From the NCBI GenBank assembly GCA_016178435.1, contig JACOTK010000125.1:1-25082 (forward strand): 25,082 nucleotides of DNA, read 5' to 3'. Source of the stretch: Actinomycetota bacterium. GTDB taxonomy: Bacteria > Actinomycetota > Acidimicrobiia > Acidimicrobiales > CADCSY01. Numbering within the stretch: position 1 is the first letter of the stretch; every line of letters starts with the position of its first letter. Positions 1-7,598 of this stretch are shown one piece after another. Under the pieces are notes generated by a model. It did no database searches, had not been told where the DNA came from, and saw nothing but the letters and a program-made list of their open reading frames with translations. Made by a program: the position numbers and the translations under genes.

Positions 1-946
1 AGACAAAGTTGTCGGGAGCCAACAGGTTGTCGTTGATGAAGTTGCGGATCGAATCCCAGAATCCCCCGGTGGGTAGAATATTGGAGAGCAGAACCGGAAG
101 ATAGAGCACCGAGCTCGCAAAGATGATCGGCACGACGCCGGACTGATTCACCTTGAGCGGGATGTAGCTACTTTGCCCGCTCGTCATCCGGCGCCCCACA
201 ACCCGTTTCGCGAACTGGACCGGAATTCGTCGCTGACCCTGCTCGACAACGATCACGGCCACCATCACCCCGATCGCCAGCGCGATGAGAACCGCGAAGA
301 TCACGTTGCCTTCCTCCGCTCGCAAGGCCGACCCCTGATAGGGAATACCGCTGACCACCGAGGAGAAGATCAGCAAGGACATGCCATTGCCAATGCCCCG
401 CTGCGTGATCAATTCGCCCATCCACATCAAGAGCGCCACACCTGCGGTGAGGCTGAGCACGATCAGCATGACCCGCGGAATCGAGAAATCAGGGATGAGA
501 TCGATGTTCTGGCCGCCGAAGAGGCCGCCACCACCGTTGTGGAAGAGAAATGTCAGGCCGGTCGCCTGCAGGAGGGCGAGGATCACGGTGAGGTAACGGG
601 TCCACTGCGTGATCTTCTTTTGTCCGACTGCTCCCTGTTCCTGCCATTGCTCGAGCTTGGGGATCACCACGCCCATCACCTGCATGATGATGGAGGACGT
701 GATGTAGGGCATGATCCCGAGCCCGAAGATCGCCATGCGGGTCAGTCCTCCACCCGAGAACAGACTCAGGAAACCGAGAACCCCGCCGGCCTTGGCCTGT
801 TCCTCCAGATCCTGCACGGCCTTGAAGTCGATCCCGGGGGTGGGGACATGGGAACCGAAACGGTAGAGCGCCATCATCAAGAGGGTGAAGAGGATCTTGT
901 TCCGCAGGTCGGGGACCTTGAACATGTTCCTGACGGTGGAGAGCAA
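1..946 (-). CDS. secY: Protein translocase subunit SecY (5' part, cut by left window edge)
   Basis: SecY is the channel-forming membrane subunit of the Sec translocon (SecYEG), which passes unfolded preproteins across, and inserts membrane proteins into, the cytoplasmic membrane. About 315 codons are present; the family is usually 430-440 residues, so the last third lies outside the window. The start is TTG at 946, giving MLSTVRNMFKVPDL, which matches the usual actinobacterial beginning. A GAGGAG ribosome site sits 7 bases upstream (954-959). An internal ATG at 925 would cut into the conserved N-terminus. Several hydrophobic segments alternate with short loops, and the conserved ITQRGIGNGMS segment lies in the middle. 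The gene follows rplO after 54 bases with no promoter seen, so it is probably the end of the S10-spc transcript, as in most bacteria. Confidence 0.97.
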   Translation of the reverse strand, partial: MLSTVRNMFKVPDLRNKILFTLLMMALYRFGSHVPTPGIDFKAVQDLEEQAKAGGVLGFLSLFSGGGLTRMAIFGLGIMPYITSSIIMQVMGVVIPKLEQWQEQGAVGQKKITQWTRYLTVILALLQATGLTFLFHNGGGGLFGGQNIDLIPDFSIPRVMLIVLSLTAGVALLMWMGELITQRGIGNGMSLLIFSSVVSGIPYQGSALRAEEGNVIFAVLIALAIGVMVAVIVVEQGQRRIPVQFAKRVVGRRMTSGQSSYIPLKVNQSGVVPIIFASSVLYLPVLLSNILPTGGFWDSIRNFINDNLLAPDNFV

Positions 947-1000
947 CGGTCAACTCCTCGGATGATCTCGGACGACGTGATCCGGTGACGACAAGTGTCG

Positions 1001-1489
1001 CTACCTGTTGGTCAGCGCATTGCCCTTGGCCGGCGGACGACCATTACCGAATGGCGGTGGCACGATCTCCACACTACCGCCCGCGGCAATGATGGCCCGT
1101 CCAGCCGAGGCGGAACAGGCATGCGCCTTCACGGCGACGGAACGGCTCAGTGTGCCTCGACCCAGGATCTTGACCAACTCGCTCTTGTGAACAAGGCCCT
1201 CCCGGCGCAAGGACTCCGGCGAGATCTCCGTGGCGTCCATCTCCTGGATCGTGTCGAGGTTGATGCCCACATAGGCGACACGAAACGGGTTCTTGAAGCC
1301 CTTCAACTTGGGAATGCGCCGCTGAAGGGGCATCTGCCCGCCCTCGAAGCCCATTGGGACCGTATCGCGGGCGCCTTGGCCCTTGGTGCCGCGACCTGCG
1401 GTCTTGCCGCCCTTGCCACCGATTCCGCGACCCACTCGCCTGCGGCGTGTGTTCGAACCCGGAGCGGGATGGAGATCGTGAATCTTCAC
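1001..1489 (-). CDS. rplO: 50S ribosomal protein L15
   Basis: L15 is a late-assembly protein of the large subunit that binds 23S rRNA with a long basic N-terminal arm. The 162-residue product begins MKIHDLHPAPGS and carries the typical Arg/Gly-rich arm (RRRRVGRGIGGKGGKTAGRG, about residues 16-35), followed by the globular domain with the GFEGGQMPLQRR segment. The GTG start at 1489 overlaps the rpmD stop by four bases (GTGA), with a GAGG ribosome site inside the end of rpmD, so translation is probably coupled to L30. Length is slightly above the usual 145-155, with a short Pro/Gly-rich tail. It is followed by secY after 54 bases. Confidence 0.98.
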   Translation of the reverse strand: MKIHDLHPAPGSNTRRRRVGRGIGGKGGKTAGRGTKGQGARDTVPMGFEGGQMPLQRRIPKLKGFKNPFRVAYVGINLDTIQEMDATEISPESLRREGLVHKSELVKILGRGTLSRSVAVKAHACSASAGRAIIAAGGSVEIVPPPFGNGRPPAKGNALTNR

Positions 1490-1680
1490 GATGTCACCTC
1501 AGTTTCCTCGACGCTGACCAGGTGGGGGACGCGAGCGATCATGCCCCTGATCTCTGCCCGGTCGGGCAGCACGTTTGACTTTCCGATACGCCCCAGCCCC
1601 AGCGCACGCAAGGTGCCGCGGTGCTTGGGCTTGGTGCCGATGGCGGACCGCACCTGTGTGACTTTCAGGGCAGCGGCCAT
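1486..1680 (-). CDS. rpmD: 50S ribosomal protein L30
   Basis: L30 is a small large-subunit protein. The 64-residue product has the family's KVTQVRSAIGTKPKHRGTLRALGLGRIG core near its N-terminus and a VPHLVSVEE ending, which is normal for the bacterial short form. The ATG at 1680 overlaps the rpsE stop by one base (TAATG), so this start is favoured over the much longer in-frame extension, which would run back through rpsE. It sits between S5 and L15 in the standard spc order. The stop overlaps the GTG of rplO by four bases. Confidence 0.97.
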   Translation of the reverse strand: MAAALKVTQVRSAIGTKPKHRGTLRALGLGRIGKSNVLPDRAEIRGMIARVPHLVSVEETEVTS

Positions 1681-2246
1681 TACTTCACCTCGACGGGAGC
1701 GGGAACATTGCGACCCGCCTCCCCTCGATAGGCGCGCAGCAGACCGGCCGGCGTGACCTCTTCGGGGCTCTTGCCTCGTAGCTTCGCGATGACATCGGGA
1801 CGCTTGAGCGAGGCCAGGGCCTCGATGGTTGCACGCGCCACGTTGATGTGATTCGACGAACCAAGCGATTTGCACAACACGTCGTGCACGCCTGCCTCCT
1901 CGAGGATCACTCGGGCGGCACCGCCGGCGATGACTCCTGTTCCCGGTGCTGCAGGCTTGAGCAGCACTCGTGCCGCACCGAACTCGCCCAGAACGGGATG
2001 GATGATGGTCGAGCCGGCCAACGGAACCTCGAAGAGATTCTTCTTCGCATCTTCCGACGCCTTTTGAATCGCCAACGGAACCTCACGGGCCTTCCCGTAG
2101 CCGAGGCCGACACGACCAGCGCCGTCCCCCATCACCACCAAAGCGGCAAACTGGAAGCGGCGACCACCCTTGACCACCTTCGCCACTCGTCGGGGCCGAG
2201 TGATCAGCCGTCCGTCATGCAGTTGGGCGTCATTGTTCGTTGTCAT
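1680..2246 (-). CDS. rpsE: 30S ribosomal protein S5
   Basis: S5 is a small-subunit protein near the mRNA entry site; in the family it affects decoding accuracy and spectinomycin response. The 188-residue product shows the double-stranded RNA-binding-like N-domain (KVVKGGRRFQFAALVVMGD, about residues 23-41, then GLGYGKAREVPLAI) and the C-domain (GTGVIAGGAARVILEEAG and GSSNHINVARAT). Residues 1-20 are a short polar leader of the kind often seen in actinobacterial S5. The ATG at 2246 overlaps the rplR stop by one base (TGATG), indicating coupling to L18. Confidence 0.98.
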   Translation of the reverse strand: MTTNNDAQLHDGRLITRPRRVAKVVKGGRRFQFAALVVMGDGAGRVGLGYGKAREVPLAIQKASEDAKKNLFEVPLAGSTIIHPVLGEFGAARVLLKPAAPGTGVIAGGAARVILEEAGVHDVLCKSLGSSNHINVARATIEALASLKRPDVIAKLRGKSPEEVTPAGLLRAYRGEAGRNVPAPVEVK

Positions 2247-2617
2247 CAGAACTCCAGTCCAGCCTGGCGAGCCGCATCGGCAACAGCGGCGATTCGACCG
2301 TGATAGATGTACCCGCCACGGTCAAAGACAACCTGGGAGATACCCGCCGCCTTGGCCCGCTCGGCGAGAAGGGCGCCAACGGCTTTCGCCGCCGCGACAT
2401 TGCCTGTCTTGTTCCCACTCGAACGAATGGCAGGGTCGAGTGTGGAGGCAGCCACCAGTGTCGAGCCGATGCGATCGTCGATGACCTGTGCAACCAAGTG
2501 GCGATTCGAGCGGAATACGGCCAAACGGGGACGATCCGCCGTGCCGCGGACCTTCTTGCGAAGGCGGTAGTGGCGACGCAATCGAGCCGCGTGCTTCTGC
2601 TTGACGGAATAGGTCAT
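2246..2617 (-). CDS. rplR: 50S ribosomal protein L18
   Basis: L18 binds 5S rRNA, with L5 and L25-type proteins, and joins it to the central protuberance of the large subunit. The 123-residue product has the basic N-terminal arm (KHAARLRRHYRLRKKVRG) and the core RPRLAVFRSNRHLVAQVIDD, and ends VADAARQAGLEF, as is typical. Length is normal. The ATG at 2617 overlaps the rplF stop by four bases (ATGA), and its own stop overlaps the rpsE start, placing it in an unbroken coupled chain. Confidence 0.98.
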   Translation of the reverse strand: MTYSVKQKHAARLRRHYRLRKKVRGTADRPRLAVFRSNRHLVAQVIDDRIGSTLVAASTLDPAIRSSGNKTGNVAAAKAVGALLAERAKAAGISQVVFDRGGYIYHGRIAAVADAARQAGLEF

Positions 2618-3156
2618 TTCTTCGCTGCCTTCCCGGCCTTGCGCAGAACGCGCTCGCCGGCATAGCGGACGCCCTTGCCCTTGTAGGGCTCGGGCTTGCG
2701 GATTTTGCGGATGTCCGCGGCCACCTGGCCGACGACCTCCTTGTCGATTCCCTCCACCACGATCTTCGTGGGTGACGGCACGACGAAGGTGATGCCTTCG
2801 GGTGCCTCCACGGAAACCGGATGGCTGAAGCCGAGCGCGAGATCAAGCTTCGCGGGGCCGGCGGCTGTCGCGCGGTAGCCGACACCGACGATATCGAGCT
2901 CTTTGGTGAAACCCGCACTGACCCCCACAACCATGTTGTTGATCAATGAGCGACTCAGCCCATGAAGCGCGCGACTACGACGTTCGTCGTTGGGGCGCTC
3001 GACCAACAACGTCGCCTCCTCCTGACGAACCGTGATGGGCTCGGGAAGCTCGCGCTCGAGCGTACCCTTCGGGCCCTTGACCACGATGCGTGATCCCGAG
3101 ATGGTCACGTCAACACCCGAGGGAACAGTGATGGGCGAACGGCCGATACGACTCAC
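2614..3156 (-). CDS. rplF: 50S ribosomal protein L6
   Basis: L6 binds 23S rRNA near the sarcin-ricin loop and the factor-binding site. The 180-residue product begins MSRIGRSPITVP and has two repeated L6 domains. The second contains the signature PEPYKGKGVRYAGE near the C-terminus (about residues 155-168). Length is standard. The start is GTG at 3156, with an AGGAGGG ribosome site 8 bases upstream in a 36-base gap after rpsH. The gap holds no visible promoter or hairpin, so it is probably on the same transcript as S8. Confidence 0.98.
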   Translation of the reverse strand: MSRIGRSPITVPSGVDVTISGSRIVVKGPKGTLERELPEPITVRQEEATLLVERPNDERRSRALHGLSRSLINNMVVGVSAGFTKELDIVGVGYRATAAGPAKLDLALGFSHPVSVEAPEGITFVVPSPTKIVVEGIDKEVVGQVAADIRKIRKPEPYKGKGVRYAGERVLRKAGKAAKK

Positions 3157-3192
3157 CTGGCAACCCTCCTCATCCTCGACAACATCATGTGG

Positions 3193-3597
3193 TCACCAGA
3201 CATAGAACAGAACCTCGCCACCCATTCGTCGCTTACGCGCCTCCTGGTCGGTCATCATCCCCTGGCTCGTGGACAGAACGGCGACGCCCAGGCCGCCCAG
3301 GACGCGCGGCAGGCCATCCGCCTTTCGGTACACCCTGAGGCCAGGCTTTGACACCCGCTTGATGCCCGAGATCGTCCGTACCCGTTCAGGCGAGTACTTC
3401 ATCTGAACCGTCAGTACCCTCCCCGGCCCGGTGGTCGAATCAGCGACACTCCAACCCCCGATGTAGCCCTCACGCTCGAGAATCCGGGCCAAGGCCTCTT
3501 TCGACTTGGACGAAGGCATGCGGACTTCATCGTGATAGGCGGTGTTGCCGTTGCGAATCCGGGTCAACATGTCCGCAATGGGATCGGTCATCGTCAT
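3193..3597 (-). CDS. rpsH: 30S ribosomal protein S8
   Basis: S8 is a primary 16S rRNA-binding protein of the 30S platform and, in Escherichia coli, the translational repressor of the spc operon. The 134-residue product starts MTMTDPIADMLTRIRN and ends with the conserved GGEVLFYVW. In the middle it has KYSPERVRTISGIKRVSKPGLRVY (about 66-90) and STSQGMMTD, the RNA-contacting segment. Three starts are possible: GTG 3603, ATG 3597 and ATG 3591. ATG 3597 is chosen because GGGAGG (3605-3610) lies 7 bases before it. The 25-base gap after rpsZ shows nothing else. Confidence 0.97.
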   Translation of the reverse strand: MTMTDPIADMLTRIRNGNTAYHDEVRMPSSKSKEALARILEREGYIGGWSVADSTTGPGRVLTVQMKYSPERVRTISGIKRVSKPGLRVYRKADGLPRVLGGLGVAVLSTSQGMMTDQEARKRRMGGEVLFYVW

Positions 3598-3622
3598 GAG
3601 CACACCTCCCCTTCGCCCGCGC

Positions 3623-3808
3623 TCACCAGCTGGCCTTTGTCACGCCGGGCACCTCACCTGCGTGCACCATCTGGCGCAGGCAGATTCGGCAGAGACCAAA
3701 CTTGCGAAAGACCGCACGCGGTCGCCCGCAGCGCCGGCAGCGGGTGTAACCCCGAACCTTGAACTTCGGCTTCTTCTGCTGTTTTTGAACAAGTGCTTTC
3801 TTCGCCAT
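3623..3808 (-). CDS. rpsZ: 30S ribosomal protein S14, zinc-binding type Z
   Basis: S14 helps assemble the 30S head. This is the short zinc form: 61 residues with Cys24, Cys27, Cys40 and Cys43 as two CxxC pairs, and the standard ending PGVTKASW. The longer zinc-free form found in many actinobacteria as a second copy is not in this window. The form seen here is the usual one in the spc cluster of Actinomycetota and Firmicutes. It starts two bases after the rplE stop (TAG), so it probably relies on ribosomes finishing L5. Confidence 0.97.
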   Translation of the reverse strand: MAKKALVQKQQKKPKFKVRGYTRCRRCGRPRAVFRKFGLCRICLRQMVHAGEVPGVTKASW

Positions 3809-3810
3809 GC

Positions 3811-4383
3811 CTACTGTTGCCCTTCACGCTTGAACGGGAAGCCGAAGGCACGAAGCAATGCCCTGCCCTCGTCATCAGTACTTGCGGTGGTAACGATCGT
3901 GATGTCCATGCCCCGAGCGATGTCCACCTTGTCGTAGTCGATCTCGGGAAAGATCAGCTGTTCGTTCACACCGAACGTGTAGTTCCCCCGACCGTCGAAG
4001 CTGTCGGCTGGAAGACCTCGGAAATCGCGGATGCGTGGGATGGCCAAGGAGATCAGGCGATCGAGAAACTCCCACATGCGATCGCCCCGAAGGGTGACCT
4101 TGGCGCCGATCGCCTGTCCCTCGCGAAGCTTGAAGCCTGCAATGGACTTCTTGGCCCGTGTCGTCAATGGCTTCTGGCCCGTGATCTGCTCAAGGTCACG
4201 CAGCGCACCGTCGAGCAGTGAAGCCTGGCCGACAGCGGCGCCCACGCCCATGTTGACCACGACCTTCTCGAAGCGCGGCACCTGCATGATGTTGCCCAGG
4301 CCGAGCTCGCCGAGCAGTGCGGCTCGAATCTCGTCGTCATAACGACGCCGCAGGCGGGGACGTACCGACGTGTCAGCGGCCAT
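3811..4383 (-). CDS. rplE: 50S ribosomal protein L5
   Basis: L5 binds 5S rRNA and contacts the P-site tRNA and the S13 bridge. The 190-residue product contains VPRFEKVVVNMGVG (about 35-48), the GQKPLTTRAKKSIAGFKLREG segment (about 69-89), and the C-terminal FPEIDYDKVDIARGMDITIVTTA block. All are family hallmarks. Length is typical, with a few extra N-terminal residues. The ATG at 4383 shares one base with the rplX stop (TGATG). Confidence 0.98.
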   Translation of the reverse strand: MAADTSVRPRLRRRYDDEIRAALLGELGLGNIMQVPRFEKVVVNMGVGAAVGQASLLDGALRDLEQITGQKPLTTRAKKSIAGFKLREGQAIGAKVTLRGDRMWEFLDRLISLAIPRIRDFRGLPADSFDGRGNYTFGVNEQLIFPEIDYDKVDIARGMDITIVTTASTDDEGRALLRAFGFPFKREGQQ

Positions 4384-4700
4384 CAGAGATCAGCTCCAGT
4401 GCGCTTGCAGATGCGAATCTTGTTGCCCTTGTCATCGAATCGGAAACCCACCCGGGTCGCCTTGCCGTCGGCGGGACTGATGACGGCCACGTTGGAGACG
4501 TCAAGGGGCATCAGCTTGTCGATGATGCCACCCTGTTGGGTCGCGCTCGTCGGTCGCTGGTGCCGCTTGGCAACATTCACCCCTTCGACGACGACCTTTC
4601 CCACCTCGGGCAACGCCCGCGTCACGAGGCCTTCCTTGCCGCGGTCCTTGCCCGTGAGCACGACGACCTTGTCGCCCTTCCTGATCTTCATGCCTGCCAT
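4383..4700 (-). CDS. rplX: 50S ribosomal protein L24
   Basis: L24 starts assembly of the large subunit by binding the 5' end of 23S rRNA. The product has the KOW motif near its N-terminus (KIRKGDKVVVLTGKDRGKEG), then VNVAKRHQRP and a C-terminal strand GFRFDDKGNKIRICKRTG. I chose ATG 4700 (105 residues) because GGAGG lies 10 bases upstream. Alternatives are TTG 4706, which would overlap the rplN stop as TTGA but sits only 4 bases from the ribosome site, and ATG 4691. The gene is secure; the exact start is not. Confidence 0.95.
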   Translation of the reverse strand: MAGMKIRKGDKVVVLTGKDRGKEGLVTRALPEVGKVVVEGVNVAKRHQRPTSATQQGGIIDKLMPLDVSNVAVISPADGKATRVGFRFDDKGNKIRICKRTGADL

Positions 4701-4702
4701 GG

Positions 4703-5071
4703 TCAAAGCACCTCCGGTGCAAGCGAGACGATGCGCATGAACTTCTTGTCACGCAACTCACGACCCACGGGGCCGAAGATGCGAGTTCCACGAGGCTGCA
4801 TCTGATCGTTGATCAATACGGCAGCGTTCTCGTCGAATCTGATGTACGACCCGTCCGGACGTCGCTTCTCCTTCTTGACGCGAACAACCACGCACTTGAC
4901 CACGTCACCCTTTTTGACCGCGGCACCGGGAATGGCGTCCTTCACGGTGGCGACGAAGATGTCGCCTATCGATGCGTACCGACGTCGGGTTCCCCCCAGC
5001 ACCTTGATGCAGAGGACTTCCTTGGCGCCCGAGTTGTCGGCGACGCGCAGACGAGACTCTTGTTGGATCAT
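4703..5071 (-). CDS. rplN: 50S ribosomal protein L14
   Basis: L14 lies at the subunit interface and contacts 16S rRNA in an inter-subunit bridge. The 122-residue product matches the family length exactly. It begins MIQQESRLRVADNSGAKEV and has the signature DNSGAK (12-17), GDVVKCVVVRVKKEKRR (about 55-71) and the ending RDKKFMRIVSLAPEVL. The ATG overlaps the rpsQ stop by four bases (ATGA). Confidence 0.98.
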   Translation of the reverse strand: MIQQESRLRVADNSGAKEVLCIKVLGGTRRRYASIGDIFVATVKDAIPGAAVKKGDVVKCVVVRVKKEKRRPDGSYIRFDENAAVLINDQMQPRGTRIFGPVGRELRDKKFMRIVSLAPEVL

Positions 5072-5352
5072 CGAGCACGCTCCACGATCTCGACGAGCCG
5101 CCAGCGCTTGAGCTTCGAGAGGGGACGTGTTTCCTGTACGCGGACACGGTCCCCGACTCGAGCGGTGTTCTCCTCGTCGTGGACGTAGAGGCGTTTCGTT
5201 CGCTGAACCGTCTTGCCGTAACGAGCATGGCGAACACGGTCGACCACCCGCACGACAACGGTCTTGTTCATCGATGTGGAATCGACCAGGCCCTCTCGAA
5301 CCTTGCGGGTGGGACGGCTCGACCCGTCGGGGGTGGTTTCGGTCTCAGCCAT
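5068..5352 (-). CDS. rpsQ: 30S ribosomal protein S17
   Basis: S17 is a primary 16S rRNA-binding OB-fold protein of the small subunit. The 94-residue product has the core GLVDSTSMNKTVVVRVVDRVRH (about 22-43) followed by YVHDEENTARVGDRVRVQETRPLSKLKRWRLVEIVE. About 20 polar residues precede the core, as in many actinobacteria. ATG 5352 is preferred to ATG 5358 because the GGAGG at 5362-5366 is 9 bases from the first and only 3 from the second. The start lies inside the end of rpmC, an 8-base overlap. Confidence 0.96.
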   Translation of the reverse strand: MAETETTPDGSSRPTRKVREGLVDSTSMNKTVVVRVVDRVRHARYGKTVQRTKRLYVHDEENTARVGDRVRVQETRPLSKLKRWRLVEIVERAR

Positions 5353-5575
5353 TGGCATGGGCCTCCAGGGCCTCGGCGGCAGCAATTTCGCGCTCGCGCA
5401 ACAACGTGGTCATACGGGCAATCTCTCGGCGCAACGAACCCAGCCGAGACGTGTTCTCGAGCTGGCCGGTTGCATGGCGAAACCTCAGGGTGAACAGCTC
5501 ATGGCGGTTCTCCTCGAGCCGTGAGAGCAATTCCTGATCGGACAGGCTGCGGAGGTCACTCGTCGTGGACATCAT
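5345..5575 (-). CDS. rpmC: 50S ribosomal protein L29
   Basis: L29 is a two-helix protein beside the exit tunnel that, with L23, forms a docking site for nascent-chain factors. The 76-residue product shows LRSLSDQELLSRLEENRHELFTLRFRHATGQLENTSRL and the second helix REIARMTTLLREREI, then a short Ala-rich tail. Three starts cluster: TTG 5578, ATG 5575 and ATG 5572. ATG 5575 forms a TGATG overlap with the rplP stop and is preferred, though ATG 5572 has slightly better spacing to the GGGGAG at 5581-5586. Confidence 0.94.
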   Translation of the reverse strand: MMSTTSDLRSLSDQELLSRLEENRHELFTLRFRHATGQLENTSRLGSLRREIARMTTLLREREIAAAEALEAHANG

Positions 5576-5997
5576 CAAATCTCCCCACTCGCGGCACGGG
5601 TAATGAAGCGGGCCTTGATGGGAAGCTTCTGGATCGCACGCTCCATGGCTGCACGAGCAAGATCCTCGGACACCCCGGAGAGCTCGAACAGAATGCGGCC
5701 CGGCTTCACGACCGCAACCCAGTGCTCGGGGTTTCCCTTACCGGAGCCCATCCGGGTTTCCGCGGGCTTCTGCGTGACGGGCTTGTCGGGAAAGATGTTG
5801 ATCCAGACCTTGCCGCCGCGCTTCACGTGGCGGGTCATGGCGATACGAGCCGCCTCGATCTGACGGGCCGTGATCCAACCCGGCTCCATGGCTTGAATTG
5901 CGAACTCGCCAAAGGCAATGGCGGTCGCACCCTTGGCATCACCGGTCATGCGACCACGATGCTGCTTGCGGTGTTTCACCTTACGGGGCATCAACAT
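5575..5997 (-). CDS. rplP: 50S ribosomal protein L16
   Basis: L16 is needed for the peptidyl-transferase and A-site region of the large subunit. The 140-residue product begins MLMPRKVKHRKQHRGRM, the classic start of the family (MLIPRKVKHRKQH), which favours ATG 5997 over ATG 5991. It carries GSGKGNPEHWVAVVKPGRILFE in the middle. GGAGG stands 8 bases upstream, and the start is three bases after the rpsC stop. Length is standard and no key region is missing. Confidence 0.98.
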   Translation of the reverse strand: MLMPRKVKHRKQHRGRMTGDAKGATAIAFGEFAIQAMEPGWITARQIEAARIAMTRHVKRGGKVWINIFPDKPVTQKPAETRMGSGKGNPEHWVAVVKPGRILFELSGVSEDLARAAMERAIQKLPIKARFITRAASGEI

Positions 5998-6000
5998 GGG

Positions 6001-6927
6001 TCAGTCCTCCCCCGGACGGAAGTGCGGGGTCTCGTGGTGTTCGCGCGTCAGACGCTCGATCTCTTCTTCCTCCGCCAACAAACGCTCCAACTCGGGATCG
6101 GCTTCCTTCAAGATCGGCTCGGCCTCGGTGGCGTCAGTTCCCTCACCTGCCAGCAAGGTGGTGTCGACCGGTTCGACCTCATCGGCCAGGCGCTTCACGC
6201 CACCGGCGGAAACGACCTTTCGTGGACGAGGTGCGCCCGAGGGCTCACCGACGGCCATGGCTGCCTCGCGCAGCGCCTTGTCGTCGGTGGACATCTTGTA
6301 GGGGAGGATGTCGCCCTTGTACAGCCACACCTTCACGCCGATGCGACCATAGGTGGTACGGGCCTCACGAAAGCCGTAGTCGATGTCGGCTCGCAGGGTG
6401 TGCAACGGAACCCGACCTTCGCGATACCACTCGGTGCGGCTCATCTCGGCCCCGTTCAGTCGACCGGAGCACTGCACCCGAACACCGAGCACACCGGCCT
6501 TCTGTGCGTTCTGCACCGCACGCTTCATCGCCCGGCGGAAGTTCACCCGGCCGACCAGTTGATCGGCCACACCCTGCGCGATCAACACCGCGTCAAGCTC
6601 AGGCTGTTTGATCTCCTGGATGTTGAGCTGGACCTTGGCATTGCCCGTGATCTTCGTGAGACGAGCACGAATCCGATCCGCCTCGCTGCCCCGACGGCCG
6701 ATCACGATGCCCGGACGAGCAGTGTGAACATCGATGCGCAAACGATCGCGGGTGCGCTCGACCTCGATCCTGCTGATGGCCGCATGCGGAAGCTGCGTCA
6801 TGAGGTCGTCGCGAATCTTCCAATCCTCGATGAGGTACTGGGTGTAGTCGCGATCACTGAACCAACGGGACTTCCAGTCAGTGGTGACTCCAAGTCGGAA
6901 ACCGTAGGGGTTGACCTTCTGGCCCAT
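6001..6927 (-). CDS. rpsC: 30S ribosomal protein S3 with long acidic C-terminal extension
   Basis: S3 lies at the mRNA entrance of the 30S subunit and takes part in helicase activity on mRNA. The 308-residue product has the MGQKVNPYGFRLG start, a KH domain with its GxxG loop at 77-80 (GRRG), and the S3 C-domain with GRLNGAEMSRTEWYREGRVPLHTLRADIDYG. The core ends near residue 215. The remaining 90 or so residues are Glu/Ala-rich (ERLLAEEEEIERLTREHHE near the end) and longer than in E. coli (233 residues) or mycobacteria (about 275). The start overlaps the rplV stop by one base. Confidence 0.98.
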   Translation of the reverse strand: MGQKVNPYGFRLGVTTDWKSRWFSDRDYTQYLIEDWKIRDDLMTQLPHAAISRIEVERTRDRLRIDVHTARPGIVIGRRGSEADRIRARLTKITGNAKVQLNIQEIKQPELDAVLIAQGVADQLVGRVNFRRAMKRAVQNAQKAGVLGVRVQCSGRLNGAEMSRTEWYREGRVPLHTLRADIDYGFREARTTYGRIGVKVWLYKGDILPYKMSTDDKALREAAMAVGEPSGAPRPRKVVSAGGVKRLADEVEPVDTTLLAGEGTDATEAEPILKEADPELERLLAEEEEIERLTREHHETPHFRPGED

Positions 6928-7598
6928 CAGTTCTCCTCGTCTTGGCTGTCGCCGGGAGTGTTCTCCGCACTGTCCTGTGCAACTGCCTCGTCTGCCGCCG
7001 GTTCCCCCGCAACGGCCTCATCGGCCACCACGGCCTCCACGACATCCCGGTCTTCATGGCCCTCGTGGTCATGGCCCTCGTGGTCATGGCCCTCGTGGCC
7101 CGTCGCATCCTTTTGGGCCTCCCGGCTTGCGCGGGTACGACGCTTCCGGGCCTCTGCTGCCTCTTGGCCGGCCCGCCGAGCAGCGCGACTTCCGGGTCGA
7201 GCCGCATCCTTGATGCGACGCATCTCGAGGTCCTGTTCAGACATGCGACTCACCACAACCGTGATGTGACAGCTCCTCTTGCGAATCCTCGATGCACGAC
7301 CACGGGCACGGGGACGGAACCGTCGAGCGGTCTTGCCCTCATCGGCGAAACATGCCGACACGAACAGCTCCTCGGGGTCCTGGCTGTCGTTGTGCTCGGC
7401 ATTCGCCATGGCGGCATGCAAGGCCTTGCCGATCACGATCGCTGCGTCGCGCTCACAGAAGCGAAGAATCTCCTCGGCAGCGCGGACATCCTTGCCGCGG
7501 ATCAGGTCCAGCACGGCACGGGCCTTGAAGGCCGAGATCGGAACGTAACGGACGACCGCACGGGTGCCCGGACGTTCGTTGGTCTTGGGCCCGGTCAA
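6927..7598 (-). CDS. rplV: 50S ribosomal protein L22 with about 105-residue C-terminal extension and His-rich repeat
   Basis: L22 lines the nascent-peptide exit tunnel with a beta-hairpin and is where macrolide-resistance changes arise. Residues 1-117 are the normal L22 fold: AVVRYVPISAFKARAVLDLIRGK, then ADEGKTARRFRPRARGRASRIRKRSCHITVVV (the tunnel hairpin). Residues 118-223 are an extension: a basic Arg/Ala-rich stretch (about 126-163), a tandem HEGHD x3 block (168-182, six histidines in 14 residues) and an acidic Ala/Glu/Asp tail. The start is TTG 7598, with GGGAGG 6 bases upstream and a four-base TTGA overlap with the rpsS stop. An in-frame reading extends further upstream but only through rpsS. 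Confidence 0.96.
   Translation of the reverse strand: MTGPKTNERPGTRAVVRYVPISAFKARAVLDLIRGKDVRAAEEILRFCERDAAIVIGKALHAAMANAEHNDSQDPEELFVSACFADEGKTARRFRPRARGRASRIRKRSCHITVVVSRMSEQDLEMRRIKDAARPGSRAARRAGQEAAEARKRRTRASREAQKDATGHEGHDHEGHDHEGHEDRDVVEAVVADEAVAGEPAADEAVAQDSAENTPGDSQDEEN
7054..7098 (-). repeat. 15-base tandem repeat, three copies, inside rplV
   Basis: Three perfect 15-base units lie at 7054-7068, 7069-7083 and 7084-7098 (plus-strand unit tcatggccctcgtgg). On the coding strand they encode the HEGHD pentapeptide repeated through residues 168-182 of L22. Because the units are identical in DNA as well as protein, they look like a slippage-prone minisatellite whose copy number could vary between strains. 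Confidence 0.95.

Noticed and set aside
5521..7269. 582-codon plus-strand open frame with Ser/Trp/Pro repeats
   Set aside because: It is antisense to rplP, rpsC and rplV; the repeats are the reverse reading of the L22 tail repeats.
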